Below are positions 11,813 through 23,034 of a stretch of DNA of 64,000 nucleotides, one piece after another (position 1 is the stretch's first letter; every line of letters begins with the position of its first letter). The DNA comes from Cranoglanis bouderius (taxonomy: Eukaryota > Chordata > Actinopteri > Siluriformes > Cranoglanididae), in the NCBI GenBank assembly GCA_023630585.1, contig CM042548.1, positions 9,541,027-9,605,026 of the forward strand. Direction: 5' to 3'. The notes under the pieces were generated by a model. The model searched no databases. It was given only the letters and a program-made list of their open reading frames with translations, and was not told the DNA's origin. Made by a program: the position numbers and the translations under genes.

Positions 11813-12361
11813 GCCATGACACATTGTGAAAATGTCTTATTAACTGTGAAAAAGTCTTCAACTGTTATCCGATCATAGACCATACCTAGGTCCTAGGGTT
11901 AGCTTTTCATTGAGATTCAATTCACTAATATCTCAGGAACATTTTCTCAAGCAAGCTATAAACGCATGTTTTGCTGGGCAATCTGTTATGGAAATTAGCA
12001 TATGAAATTCATTTTCAGGTTTAATGGAATGCCCGGTTTTCCCATAATATCCTCCTTAAAGATGGTGCTTAGAGACCAACCTGAACACAAATCCTGAACG
12101 TATCGATGCAAAGAATAAACCTTTCTGAGAAGTGAGACATTACAGTACTAGAGATCAGTTGCTGGGAATGTATTTTTAAAACTCATGCGTATATGATTTT
12201 ACATCTCTAGAGTACATTACCTCCTTAGGTAGTGGGAAATGCTGTTCATTTCAGCAGTTCATTTAAGCATTTACGTTTTTTTTCTGTAATGTATCGGCAC
12301 CTTCTCTTTCAATATGCATGCTTAGATAATGCCTATGTACATTATTCATATTTTCATTTGT
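11813..12361. other. igsf9b intron 1, unassigned
   Basis: Non-coding, AT-rich, no long frame and no recognisable repeat boundary. Confidence 0.35.
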
Positions 12362-12668
12362 TTATTCATTCATTCATTCATTCATCTCAGTAATTTCGTT
12401 ATCCTGGTCAGGGTTGCAGTGGAACACTAGATGCAAGACGAGAATACACCCCGGAAGGGTACAGCAGTCCATCACAGGTCACCAAAACACATTCCCACCT
12501 CATTCAAACCTAGGGGCAATTTTGTGCAGCCATGTTTTTGGGATGTGGGAGGAAACCGGAGAACCCAGAGGAAGCCCACACAGGCACAGGGAAAACATGT
12601 GAAACTTCACACAGAGACTAACATAAGCTCAGGATTGAACCATGGACCTTGGAGCTTTGGGGTGGCAA
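12362..12668 (-). mobile_element. tRNA-derived SINE, Mermaid-like, subfamily 2
   Basis: The tail is (ATTC)n at 12366-12385. The body (TTATCCTGGTCAGGGTTGC, GTTTTTGGGATGTGGGAGG) matches the other subfamily-2 copies. The head near 12640 (GGATTGAACCATGGACC) keeps a worn B box. Confidence 0.7.
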
Positions 12669-12768
12669 TGCTTTCTCTTATTTTCACATATTTAAAATTA
12701 TTATGGTTTATGATTAGATAAACTTCCTCCATCCATTCTTCAGCCAATCTGAAATCATTAAAATTCGT

Positions 12769-13690
12769 AGATACATTTGCAATCAAAATTATTCAACCCC
12801 CATTGCAAATCAGGTTTGTTGTCAAATTTACAGACTTTCAGCTGTTTGCAATGAACAGATCAAACAAAAGCAATTGAAACAGTTCAACACAACGAATGCT
12901 TCAAGTGGTTTCCCCAAATTCAACTGAAATTGCAACTTACAATGACTTCTCCAGTTTCAAAATTTCTTCAAAGTTTCTTTAGTACTTAGTAGCGCACCCA
13001 TTTGCTGTTATGACCTGCTGCAAATGAGATGCATAGCCAGACACCAGCTTCTGCAAATCAGTTGAGTAATATTCTTGGGTTTGCGTGCTGCAACCGCCTT
13101 CTTCAAATCCCACCAGAGATTTTCTATGGGGTTCAAGTCAGGTGACTGTAATGGCCCTGTAGAATCTTCCAAGACTTCTGCAACCAAGCCTTGGTGGAAT
13201 TTGAGGTATGCTTGGAATCACTGTCCTGTTGGAAAGTCCAATGACGCCCAAGCGTCAGCTTTCTCACAGACAGCATGATATTTTCTCCTTGGATTTCCTG
13301 ATACTTCAATGAATCCATCTTGCCTTCCACATGCTGCAGGTTTCCAGTGCCAGAGGATGCAAAGCAGCCCCAGAGCATCACCGAGCCACCACCATGCTTG
13401 ACTGTGGACTGAGTGTTCTTTCTTCATTCTTCATTCTTCTTTCTCCAGACATACAGCTGATCCATCATGATGAAAAGTTCGAGTTTTGTTTCATTGCCCC
13501 ACAGAACAGAATCCCAAAACTTCTATGGTTATTTATATGATTTTGTGCCGACTTATCTTGTGCTTTTGGGTCAGTAGTGGTGTATGACTTGGAGTTCTGG
13601 CATGGAAACCTTCTGTGTTAAGTACATGCCATACTGTGCTCACTGAAACCTCAGTGCCTCCGTTTATTATTGTTCTTAGATTACGTGCAT
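12769..13690 (-). mobile_element. Tc1-like transposon remnant
   Basis: Minus-strand frames at 13133-13381 and 13218-13427 give MMLWGCFASSGTGNL and [15 protein letters not shown], the middle and second-Asp regions of a Tc1 transposase, in two frames. The left end has the family's TCAAAATTATTCAACCCCC wording. The right end is lost, close to the hAT-like element at 13699. Confidence 0.75.
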
Positions 13691-13698
13691 GTGTGCCA

Positions 13699-14174
13699 TA
13701 GGGACGGGCAATATAGGCTTACAACTATATCACAATATTTCATGGTATTTCTTTTGCAGTAACAATATAAATGACATGATATAACCGATATAAATTATAT
13801 GAAAATAGTAACATCCAACACAATCTTTATGACCAAGTCACATCAGCATACAGTCTTGAGATCCGAAAAAGTAAAACTTAATCCTGACCATGGTCAAATA
13901 CTAAACTATACCAATTAAGTAGAATAAAAAATAGAACATTAATTTTATACACAAATTCAAATTCCAGTGAAAATGCAAACACCAACACTCACAGGATTCA
14001 TGACCTAACCTCCACTTTCCGCCATGATTGTTCCCATTTTATGTTTGAGATGCCCACGTTGTGGAGCGTAAGCACGTCATCAACTATATCGTCAATCTCG
14101 CGGGATGACAAATTCTTATCATGGGGAGGAACTGCACCAGTATATCATGGAGGATACAACATGGCACATCCCTA
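13699..14174. mobile_element. hAT-like MITE
   Basis: The left end reads TAGGGACGGGCAATAT and the right end is the inverse of TAGGGATGTGCCATGT. The flanks are GTGTGCCA (13691-13698) and GTGCGCCA (14175-14182), an 8-bp duplication with one mismatch, as expected for hAT. The 476-bp interior is non-coding. Confidence 0.7.
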
Positions 14175-14182
14175 GTGCGCCA

Positions 14183-15194
14183 TTCAAGTCCATGTGAACT
14201 AGCGTTTACTATAGAAACCATGTATTTGAATGAGCACATTAATATATACATCTACACTTAACTTACAGCCAGGACTACTTTCAGAGCAAAAATAACCAAT
14301 GCCTTCTGATCAATCATGCTGAAGAATTCAACTACGCTGTGGTACAGTATAAACGTGCATGCGAGTTTATTGCTGTGTAATTCGTACGAAGATTACGGAC
14401 AGATTATGACATCACATACGAACAACTGGAATAATGTTCAGACTGCTTTAGTTATACCTGCAGTGTGTAGCCCCGCCCACAGGCGCGCCGAACTGTCCCG
14501 CGCTCTTTCCTGCAGCTCACATCTTTCCATTTTTTTAAAATACATTTTAAGCAGTAAATCAACATTTTCCATGCCAATTCTGGTCTACTCTGGCTCTGAG
14601 ATGACCTTGCCTATTGCACTGTGTGACCAGTGGAGTCCTTGTCAGGTTCTGATTCACACTGCTCACTCGCTTCAAAGGCTGCCTTCAAAGCCGCATTGTG
14701 CCACAGCAGCCTACACCGCCAACAAGCCAATTAGTGCTTATAATGATCACTGATTCGCATGGACTTATTACTTTATTTTCATTCAGATGCTCGAGAAGTC
14801 CCGGACTGGGGATGCAGCCTGCATTTCAGAGCATCACTCGCGTGCACACTCTGCCTTTTAATATCAATATCAATACAATGCAAATCTAAAGGCCTAAAAA
14901 AATAGACGATATGCACTGTTATAAAAAAATAAATATTTAAAATTTAAAAAAAAAATGCACCGACTCAGTGGGCTGCATGTGTGAATGCTGAAAATAATCG
15001 AGTACAAACTGACTTCCACACCATGTGTCTATAGACTAAATGTATGGAGCCCAGATGCACGCGCGTAGTCCTAATTAGCGCGAGGGAGCGACCCCTCCTC
15101 CTGGACACGCGGGGAAAACGCAAGGTTAAATAAGTCCATGGGTCTGCAAGCTGTGGTCAAACGTAAAACTAAAGAAAAAAAAAGCACGATATGT

Positions 15195-15199
<5 letters not shown>
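14183..15199. other. igsf9b intron 1, partly CpG-rich, unassigned
   Basis: The stretch alternates AT-rich parts with CpG-rich ones (around 14470-14520 and 15055-15125). It could be part of the promoter-proximal region of igsf9b, whose first coding exon is 0.9 kb to the right. No exon was recognised. Confidence 0.35.

Positions 15200-15254
<55 letters not shown>
15200..15254. repeat. (AAT)n microsatellite
   Basis: About 18 uninterrupted AAT units. A reading frame over it gives a poly-Asn run, which is only translated microsatellite. Confidence 0.95.
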
Positions 15255-15256
<2 letters not shown>

Positions 15257-16013
15257 AGTGGAGGCCTATGACAGTCGCGTTTGGTTGTGCAACCAAAACA
15301 GAGTGGCTATTGAAGGCAGCATGGCGCCTGCTAAGGAATATGCGATTGAACTGATTTATAATGCAAATAACTGCAGCGAGATTAGACTATACCACGCAAT
15401 ATGCTGAGAATAAATCAGAGCATAACAATCACAGGTCCTCAGTCTGCTCTCCTGTCCTAATGCCGTGCACAGACTGGAATTCATAGTGCCTCCTGGATGC
15501 TGGGCAGAATGCATTTCGTCTGCGGTCGGTTATTCTAATGTATTTATCTAATTCCCATGCCATATATACAATTAACCAATTTCAATAGCGCTTGTAAGCG
15601 TTTGCATCTGAAATGGCACGTGAAATGCGCCTCGCTTGTGTACAGATGAGAGGTGATGGAGCTGGAGACGATGCTACACGCCTTGTGTCTGGGCGCTGCT
15701 CACGGCCTCACATAAGACATAAGACATAAGACATAAGACATACATTAAAAGGATAAGGCGCAGGATCAATCAGGATGAATGGCTGTAGGACTTTGAACTT
15801 GTAAGCAAGTTAATGCAGTGAATCTGTGCATTGTGCAGGGGACGGACGGACGGACAAACAAATAAAACAAATAAAACAAATGCACACACCACCTCCTCAT
15901 GTTTTCCTGCTAGTGTAACCTGGACGACTCCAAAACGAAAATAATGATGCCGGTAATAATGCTGTTTTTGTTTGTTTTTAATGAAAAATACAAAATGCTG
16001 CTCTTCCACTCAC
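15255..16013. other. igsf9b intron 1, proximal part
   Basis: Non-coding sequence just downstream of the igsf9b first coding exon on the minus strand. It includes a 9-bp tandem repeat (ATAAGACAT units, 15710-15745) and a GGAC repeat at 15840-15855. The intron 1 donor is at 16012-16013. Confidence 0.6.
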
Positions 16014-16077
16014 CTTGAGCTGTCGTTCCCCGGGTGCTGAAAACGCTTGCTATCAAAGTGGCCACATACCAAATCAT
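16014..16077 (-). CDS. igsf9b: IGSF9B (immunoglobulin superfamily member 9B), first coding exon only
   Basis: The minus strand has an ATG at 16077 followed by 21 codons beginning MIWYVATLIASV, then STRG, and ending in a split Gly codon at the donor CAAG|GTGAGT (exon end 16014, phase 1). From memory human IGSF9B starts MIWYVATFIASV, so the match covers nearly the whole signal peptide. The known protein is a type I membrane adhesion molecule with Ig and fibronectin III domains, found at inhibitory synapses. None of those domains is in the window; no second exon was found in the 16 kb to the left, so intron 1 is longer than 16 kb. The head-to-head position with jam3 is the same as in human, which supports the call. 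Confidence 0.85.
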
Positions 16078-16500
16078 AGTACTGTCGCCGACCAGAAATA
16101 ACAGCTCAGTGTGGCCCTTTCAATATTTTGCACATAGTCGATTTCCGCGCACCGCACCGTTTTCCCGTTATTCATATCATATTCCCGTTCTCTCTCTCTC
16201 TCTTTCTCTTTCTCTCTTTCCGGCGTCTCCCTTCATTCTTGCCCCTGCCCGCCTTTCTTATGGCATCCTCATCCTCATCATCATCCTCTTCCTCATCCTC
16301 CCCCCGGACACCTGCACCAACACACTCGTGGAAGACGGAGACGCTTCTCAAGCGCGACGCGAAACCCAGTGCGGGAATTCAGACCCCGGCCCCGCCCACA
16401 CTGCGCGTTCATTCGCTGCGACAGCAACACTGGAGTGGGAAATGCAGAGCCCTTAGAGAGAAGGTTGCGTCAACGGAAGTTCAAAACGCTTGATCGTCAC
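16078..16500 (-). promoter_or_regulatory. igsf9b: igsf9b 5'UTR and promoter region
   Basis: The region upstream of the igsf9b start is rich in CpG (notably 16340-16420) and has a long TC/TTTC tract at 16187-16220 and a TCATCC run at 16265-16305. A GC-box-like GGCCCCGCCC lies near 16388. No TATA box is evident. The transcription start cannot be placed from sequence alone. Confidence 0.5.
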
Positions 16501-16665
16501 GTGATTCATGTAGACTTCGGATAGCTCCAGGAAGTTCTTTGCGGGCAATTTGAATCCATAGAGTTAGAGAGACAGAACTGCGATTTTTTTTTGGTAATTA
16601 GTAGCCAATAAATGCATTGATTTAAAATATTTACATAACACACCAACACGTGTATGTAGTATGTA

Positions 16666-18159
16666 CAGTGCCCTCCACTAAAATTCACAAAAATACTCTG
16701 CTCTCATGGATAGCAAGCAATTGCAAACACAACAAAGATTTATCCAAAGAAAAAAAAAAAATCTTTTGTTAAATACAGGTGTACAACAATTATTGGCATC
16801 CTTTTAGTCAATACTTTGTTCTACCACCCTTTGCCAAGATAACAGCCCTGAGTCTTCTCCTATAATGCCTGATGAGGTTGGAGAATATATGGCAAGGGAT
16901 CTGAGACCATTCCTCCATACAGAATCTCCAGATCCTTCAAATTTCAAGGTCCACGCTGGTGGACTCTCCTCTTCAGTTCACCCCACAGTTTAATATGAGG
17001 TTCAAGTCAGGGGACTTGGATGGCCATGGCAGGACCTTGATTTTGTGGTCAGTAAACCATTTTTGTGTTGATTGTGACGTATATTTTGGAGCACTGTCCT
17101 GCTGGAAGATCCAAACAAGGCCCATTTTAAGCTTTCTGGCAGAGGCAGTCAAATTTTCATGTCCATGATGCCATGTATCCTAACAAAATGTTCCTGTCCT
17201 CTGGCAGAAAAACAGCCCCAAAACATTAAAGAGCCACCACCATGGCATATTTATCCATGGGCATGAAGGTAGTTTTCCATATGGCTACCTCTCTGTGTGC
17301 GCCAAAACCACCTCTGGTGTTTATTGCCAAAAAGCTCTATTTTGGTTTCTTCTGACCATAGAACCCAATCCCATTTGAAGTTCCAGTAGTGTCTGACAAA
17401 CTGAAGACGTTGAGTTTGTTTTTGTATGAGAGTAGAGGCTTTTTTTCTTGAAACCCTTCCAAGCAATTTGTGGTGATATAGATAACTTTGGATTGTAGTT
17501 TTGGAGACTTTCTGAACTAACGTCTGCAATTCTCCAGCTGTGATCCTTGGAGATTTTTTGGCCTCTCGAACCATCCTCTTCACAGTGAGTTGAGACAAAT
17601 GTTGACACGCGTCCAATTCCAGGCTGATTCATAACATTTCCAGTTGACTGGATCTTCTTAATTATTGCCCTGATGGTGGAAATGGGCATTTTCAATGCTT
17701 GTGCTATTTTCTTATAGCCACTTCCCATTTTGTGAAGCTCAACAACCTTTTGCCACACATCACAGCTATATTCCTTGGTCTTACCCATTGTTATGAATGA
17801 CTAAGGTAATTTGGCCTATGTGTTACCTCATATTTATACCTCTGTGGAACAGGAAGTCATGGTTGAACAATTTCCTGTTCCTAGTCACCCAGGTGTACTA
17901 AAAAAAAATTGAAATATCAATGGGAATATACTTCAAATATATTTTTCTCATATGAATTCATAGGGGTGCCAATAATTATCGCACACCTATATTTAACAAA
18001 GATTTTTTTAAACTGTGTTATGTTTGCAATTGTTCCAATTCCATGAGAGCAGAGTATTTTTGTGAAATTGTTTGAGCAAAAGATCAAAAGGTTAAACAAT
18101 TTTTCACAGCCTTCTTTGCTCATATTTAGCAAGGGTGCCAATATTAGTGGACGGCACTG
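16666..18159 (-). mobile_element. Tc1-like transposon with both ends; transposase frameshifted
   Basis: It is bounded by TA on both sides, with CAGTGCCCTCCACTAA on the left and the near inverse GTGGACGGCACTG on the right. On the minus strand the transposase starts at 17788 (MGKTKEYSCDVWQKVVELHK, then the helix-turn-helix YKKIAQALKMPISTIRAI). A frameshift near 17600 moves it to the 17251-17616 frame. That frame has VLWSEETKIELFG, so the first catalytic Asp is Glu here. The C-terminal part (16780-17250) is broken. The length, 1494 bp, is normal for the group. Confidence 0.88.
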
Positions 18160-18161
18160 TA

Positions 18162-19439
18162 TATATAGTTACATCAATGTTGTTTTAAAAAAATAAAATA
18201 AAATCCACTAATATTTGAGGATTAGTGGGCTTAATTATCGTTACCTGCCTTGTTAACATACCATTGTTAAAGACCGTGTTGCTGTTGTTTTGAATAAAAA
18301 AAAAAATTATGTTCTTAAACTTGTATGTTAGTCAAGGGCGATCACTAATGTCATCTTTATGACTTTCAGATATGACAGATCAGAGACAGGAGACCGACAG
18401 GTGACTATCAATGACTGTCAACTCACTGCACAATGGGTTAATAGACTAGCAGCAGCAGCTTGATGTTAAGTGTGTGAAAATCCATTGCAAATAAGTGAAA
18501 TGTAAAATTAAATTAAGTGAAATTAAATTAATCTTAATGTTTACAATTCTTATGCACCCCTGCACTTATTAAAATATACATTAATAAATAAGATATTCAA
18601 ATTAAAAACAACTTAAAACACATGTTCATACACATATAATCATATACTCTATATTTTATGTATTTTATGACTTTTGCTATGCACTTTTTACAGCAATGGA
18701 TTTATAAATAAATTTCTAATAAACGGAAAGACATGAAACGCATGTCAAGCATTTTGTCTGTGTCCTTTCCTCCATGTTGTCCTTGTGTAGTGTCCACCAT
18801 GGTTTGCTGTCCTGCATGGGGATGCTGAAATCGCTCAGAGAAAGGACTACGAATGTATGGTTTCTCCACTGACATGGAGAGGAGGAAAAAATGGTTGGCT
18901 CAAATCAGCAGGAGCAATCTAAATATAACAAAAAATTACAACACCAAAAAAATTGTTAGGTAATCATACTTAAGTATATTTGCACTTTTTCACAAAGACC
19001 ACACCATGGGGAAGTTTAATGTTAGGTTTATTAAAAGTAAGGAACAGGGAAAGACTTGCAGAGTCTCGTTGCAGAGAGTCTTCAGGCCGTTGTCTCATGT
19101 TCTTAGTTGTATAAAGTGTTCCCTAATACTGTGCATTTCACCACTACAGGATATGTACAGTATGTGGGTAGACAAAAAGGAGTTGTGTGTGGGAAGTAAA
19201 CTCAAGTCACTCTGCAGGCACATTTTGAGGCAAACCAGTTTGTCAGGACCAAAAAGGCCAAGAGGGTGCTTCTCATTTCTTATTTGTGTATTCTCGTTTC
19301 CTTTCCTCGCTTCCTTTCCTTGCATCTTAGCTCCACCCCCTTAGGATGTGAGGGAAGGATGCAAGGATGAGATGCGAGGAGAGAGGAATCGAAGCAAGTC
19401 AAATGGAATATCCCCGCTCTCTTAAAACGTCACTTCAAA
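18162..19439. other. Intergenic, unassigned
   Basis: AT-rich non-coding sequence with short A runs. Around 19250-19400 lies purine/pyrimidine-biased wording (CTTCCTTTCC, GATGCAAGGATGAG) that recurs in altered form at 20060-20220, possibly an old repeat. Confidence 0.35.
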
Positions 19440-19667
19440 CCCAGATAGCATACATTTCTGGGCCTCATCTGGGTCAACTATGGTACATATGGCTCAGTTC
19501 TGACAATGGCAAAGGTCATATGGGCCATATCTGGCCCTCACACAACAAGCTGGTTTTAGGCTTGTTTTGTCTGGGCCCACATCTGGCCCAGAAGCCAGCC
19601 ACACTCAGGTTGAGTCATTGCCGTCATTCCATATGGTATGTGGGCCAGATGTCATTTGCTATCTGGG
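19440..19667. mobile_element. Short inverted-repeat element (MITE-like)
   Basis: The ends are CCCAGATAGCA at 19440 and TGCTATCTGGG at 19667. The inversion continues outwards as ACGTCACTTC (about 19425-19436) and GAAGTGACGT (about 19668-19677), so the true element may be slightly longer. The interior repeats 'GGGCC(A/C)' and 'CATCTGG' words. It is non-coding and looks like a common fish MITE. Confidence 0.55.
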
Positions 19668-19689
19668 AAGTGACGTCAATTAATGATGA

Positions 19690-21028
19690 CTGTGCTCAGC
19701 TGGATGACCTCACTGCGCTTCAGTGATCTGCCGTTATGTTGTTGGAGTTTGGTTAATAACAGCATTCTTAATAAAGCAAAATGCACTGATAGTATGTGAA
19801 ATGTCTGGGTTATTCCACAATGAATTAATGAACAATACATAAATTATCGCATCTTTTGTGTAGCTTTGCATATCCAAACATGCAAGGATCAATTAATTAC
19901 AATACTCATTGTAAGCATATTATTATTATTTGATTATATTTCACACAAAATTCCATCACATCATCAAAGGACTTTTTGTTTGAGATTGTGGCAGATGTAA
20001 AGAAGGTGGGGAATTTATACGTGCGTCAGATTTTTCGACAAGAAACACTTCCGCATAGGATACACCTGTGTATCCTCACTCCTAGCTCCTCTGGAAGCTT
20101 CCTCATTCCTTGTTCCTCACTTCCTTGTAATGCAATTAGAGAACTGATATGTCCTTCAAGATGGCTGACTTCGATTGATTTCATAGGCTGGAGGACAGAG
20201 GAACGAGGAAATGAGGAAGCATCAATTTGAGTATTGAGAAGCACTCCAGATGCTATTCCCACCATCTTTGTGAATCGTCCTGTGGTCAAAAAGAGGAGGG
20301 CCCCTGCGTCACGATGCACCCCTGGACCTATAAACATAGAGCACATTGCTGCTGATCATAGCTATAGTGTTACAGGTGACACAGGTATAATATGTATGAA
20401 CTCTTACTAACTTACTGTAGTAATATATCTTATTTTGAAGTGATATTATTTTCAATATTTAAAAATTAGCAGTACCATGTCTTCTGCCTATATCAGTTTC
20501 AAAGATTGAGGAATGAAGGGATGAGGACACTGAGAGATATAGCAGTCGGATGCATCGTAAGAATAGTTATCTTCATACAATAAGGAATTTTATTCCGTAT
20601 TACACATGTAATAAGGCATAAAATGGATATCCTAATTTTACCACTTCCACCCACCACTATCACACACCCCAGTGTTATATTTAACTAATATTTTTTGGTG
20701 CTAACTTCTGGGAACTATTAATGGTCCATTGGAGTGAACGGAGTTAACGCAACTCTCTCTCAAGGGCTCTGGGGAAATGCAGCAGCAGACCACGCCCCTG
20801 TTGCCTTTTGATTGGCTGACGTCGCGAGGTGCATAATACACAACTCAAGGTGAGTTGGAGCGTGCTGGTGTAGTGTAGTGTAGTGTGGTGTGGTGTGGTG
20901 TGGTGCTGCCACAGTATCATGCGCACAGATGAGCCGTGCATCCATCCACAGCTTATTACAGTAGGTTTCTGCTTATCAGCTCTGGTTGGAGGATCCTATC
21001 TCTGTAAATTAAGCTGACATAGCTATCA
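19690..21028. other. Intergenic, unassigned
   Basis: Non-coding. A short GTGTAGTGTGGT repeat lies at 20872-20903. A CpG-containing patch at 20800-20860 has no associated exon that I can find. Confidence 0.35.
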
Positions 21029-21235
21029 CTGAAGGAGAAACCATCAGCTAACCATTAAAACCATTACCATTATTGGTCCTTACTGGTTTCCACTAGACAT
21101 AACATTCCACCAATAGAAGGCAACAAATTACCAGTAAAGACCCACAGGGACCATTACAGTTTCCATTAAAGCCAATACAATTTCCATCATAACCATTAAA
21201 ATCATTACAAATTGTATGAAGGTTTCTATTGTTTT
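21029..21235 (-). mobile_element. MITE-like repeat, inverse copy of 34236-34499
   Basis: The words CCATCAGCTAACCATTAAAA, TTCCACTAGACATAACAT and AGAAGGCAACAAATT appear in reverse order and on the opposite strand at 34236-34499. Ends are less clear here than in that copy. Confidence 0.6.
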
Positions 21236-21399
21236 GTTTTTTTTTTTTGGTTGTATTTTTTTTGGTTGTTGTTTTTTTTGTTTGTTTGTTTTTTTACATA
21301 TCTTGACAATGTTTTGTGGGTATATATATGTTCATAAAGTTTTCTGACAAAAGAGACATGCTTACATTTGCATAGACCACAACCTAAAGCTTAGATCAG

Positions 21400-22130
21400 A
21401 CTGTTACGACACGTGGGGTAGAAGGAAGCAGGATGCACTTGCAGGGGAAAGTGGTCAGTTTATTAGGCACAGTTCAAAAATAAACGAACATAAAAAATGC
21501 CATCAAATATAAATTCATGAACAAAAGGTAACAGTAATCCAAAATGATACTTTACCTGGCCGTAGAGGCAGTAATCCAAAAAGGAAACAGTAATCCACAA
21601 AAAGGCAGTTATCCAAGAAACACAGGGAAACACATGCGAGGCATCGAGGTGGTCTGGGAGCCATGAATTACGAGCTAAGGAATAAACGCGCAAGGCTAGG
21701 AGGTGGTCTGGAAACCACGGACAAACGAGCTAAGGGATAAACGCGCAAGGTTAAACACATCTATGATAAACTAATACTCCGCCCCAAAGCGGAAACGGAG
21801 CGGCGTATTTAAACACACAGAAAATCACATCCACAATCAATGACACCTGAAACGAATAATTATACAATAAACAAGAATCAATGAGAAAACGGGGCAGAGA
21901 CATGACACAAACCAAAACATATGCACATGGGGAAACACAGGAGGCGGAGACATGACGTGAACGAAAACATAACGCACATGGCAGAGGTAAACAAAACATG
22001 AGTCCATGAATGAAGGGAAAAGTCCAACGGAGAGTTTTTGAATGGCGCTGGAATGCGCGCAGTGGAATGCGGAAGTGTGCCACTCGCTACACTTTGCCGT
22101 GTAGCGAGAGCAGGGGAGGAAACCTAACAC
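21400..22130. repeat. Unclassified dispersed repeat with internal tandem units
   Basis: The sequence has low-order repeats: 'CAGTAATCCA(A/C)AAAGG' several times (21530-21610) and two units of about 52 bp that each run from GGTGGTCTGG to AAACGCGCAAGG (21648-21752). A GCGTATTTAAACACACAG patch follows. It looks like part of a retroelement or satellite-derived repeat, but I find no protein and cannot classify it. Confidence 0.4.
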
Positions 22131-22160
22131 AGACTGAACAAAAAACCCTTGAGATTTAAA

Positions 22161-22164
<4 letters not shown>

Positions 22165-22194
<30 letters not shown>
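22165..22194. repeat. (TA)n microsatellite
   Basis: An uninterrupted run of TA of about 30 bases. Confidence 0.95.
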
Positions 22195-22196
<2 letters not shown>

Positions 22197-22284
22197 TTTA
22201 TAATTATATCCAAGCTAGTGGAGATTCTGTCATGAAGTAAAACATACATAGCTGCATGGATTCATACTGTTCAGTAATACGATT

Positions 22285-22560
22285 ATTTTTTTTCATTCAT
22301 CTTCAGAAAAAAAAACGCTTTATCCTGGTCAGCCTATCCCAGGAACACTGGGTGCAAAGTGGGAATACGCACTACTTGGGAAATCAGTCCATCACACATG
22401 ACACAGCCAACCTACCAGCATGTTTTTGGGAGGTGAAAGGAAACTGGAGAACCTGGAGGAAACCCATGGGGAGAACATTCAACACAGCAATAGCCAAGCT
22501 TAATCTCAAACCAGGGACCCAGGAGCTGTGAGGCGGCAACATTACCCACTGCACCAACAC
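22285..22560 (-). mobile_element. tRNA-derived SINE, Mermaid-like, subfamily 2
   Basis: It begins with the tail TTCATTCATCTTCAG, runs through TTATCCTGGTCAGCCTATCC and GTTTTTGGGAGGTGAAAGG, and ends near 22555 in a worn tRNA-like head (CTGTGAGGCGGCAACATTAC). Confidence 0.7.
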
Positions 22561-22744
22561 AAATACACATTTGTTGTTCATTATCTTGTAATTATCTAGT
22601 TAATAATTAATTATCTAGTACAATAATCCAAAGGTAGGCCTACAAAGCAAATAAAGAAGTGTGAGAATGGACAGTGTTAAACTGGAAAGAAATAAAATGA
22701 CCTGTATATAGTAGACAAACCCACTTGTAAGAATTTTGGAGAAT

Positions 22745-23034
22745 GGATTTTTGCACATTTTCCATACCATTTATCCTACACAGGGCTGCGGGGAGCCTGG
22801 AGCCTATCCCAGGGAACTCGGGGCACAAGGTGGGGGACACCTTGGACAGGGTGCCAACCCATCACAGGGCACAATCGCACACACATTCACACACAACGGA
22901 CAATTTGGAAATGCCAATCAGCCTACAACGCATGTCTTTGGACTGGGGGAGGAACGTGCAAACAGGGCAGAGGTGGGATTCAAACCCCCAACCCTGGAGG
23001 TGCAAGGCAAATGTGCTAACCACTAAGCAACCTG
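22745..23034 (-). mobile_element. tRNA-derived SINE, Mermaid-like, subfamily 1
   Basis: The body (CACAGGGCTGCGGGGAGCC, TTTGGACTGGGGGAGG) and the head (GGATTCAAACCCCCAACCC, a B box on the minus strand; GCTAACCACTAAGCAACC, an A box) are well kept. A short internal piece is deleted after GGGAGGAACG. Confidence 0.75.

Noticed and set aside
10716..11861. Two frames with seven-residue periodic peptides
   Set aside because: The period comes from the 21-bp DNA units of the foldback element. Both arms read on opposite strands, as expected for a non-coding inverted repeat.
15138..15407. 89-codon frame with a long poly-Asn run
   Set aside because: It is translation of the (AAT)n microsatellite; the flanking residues match nothing known.
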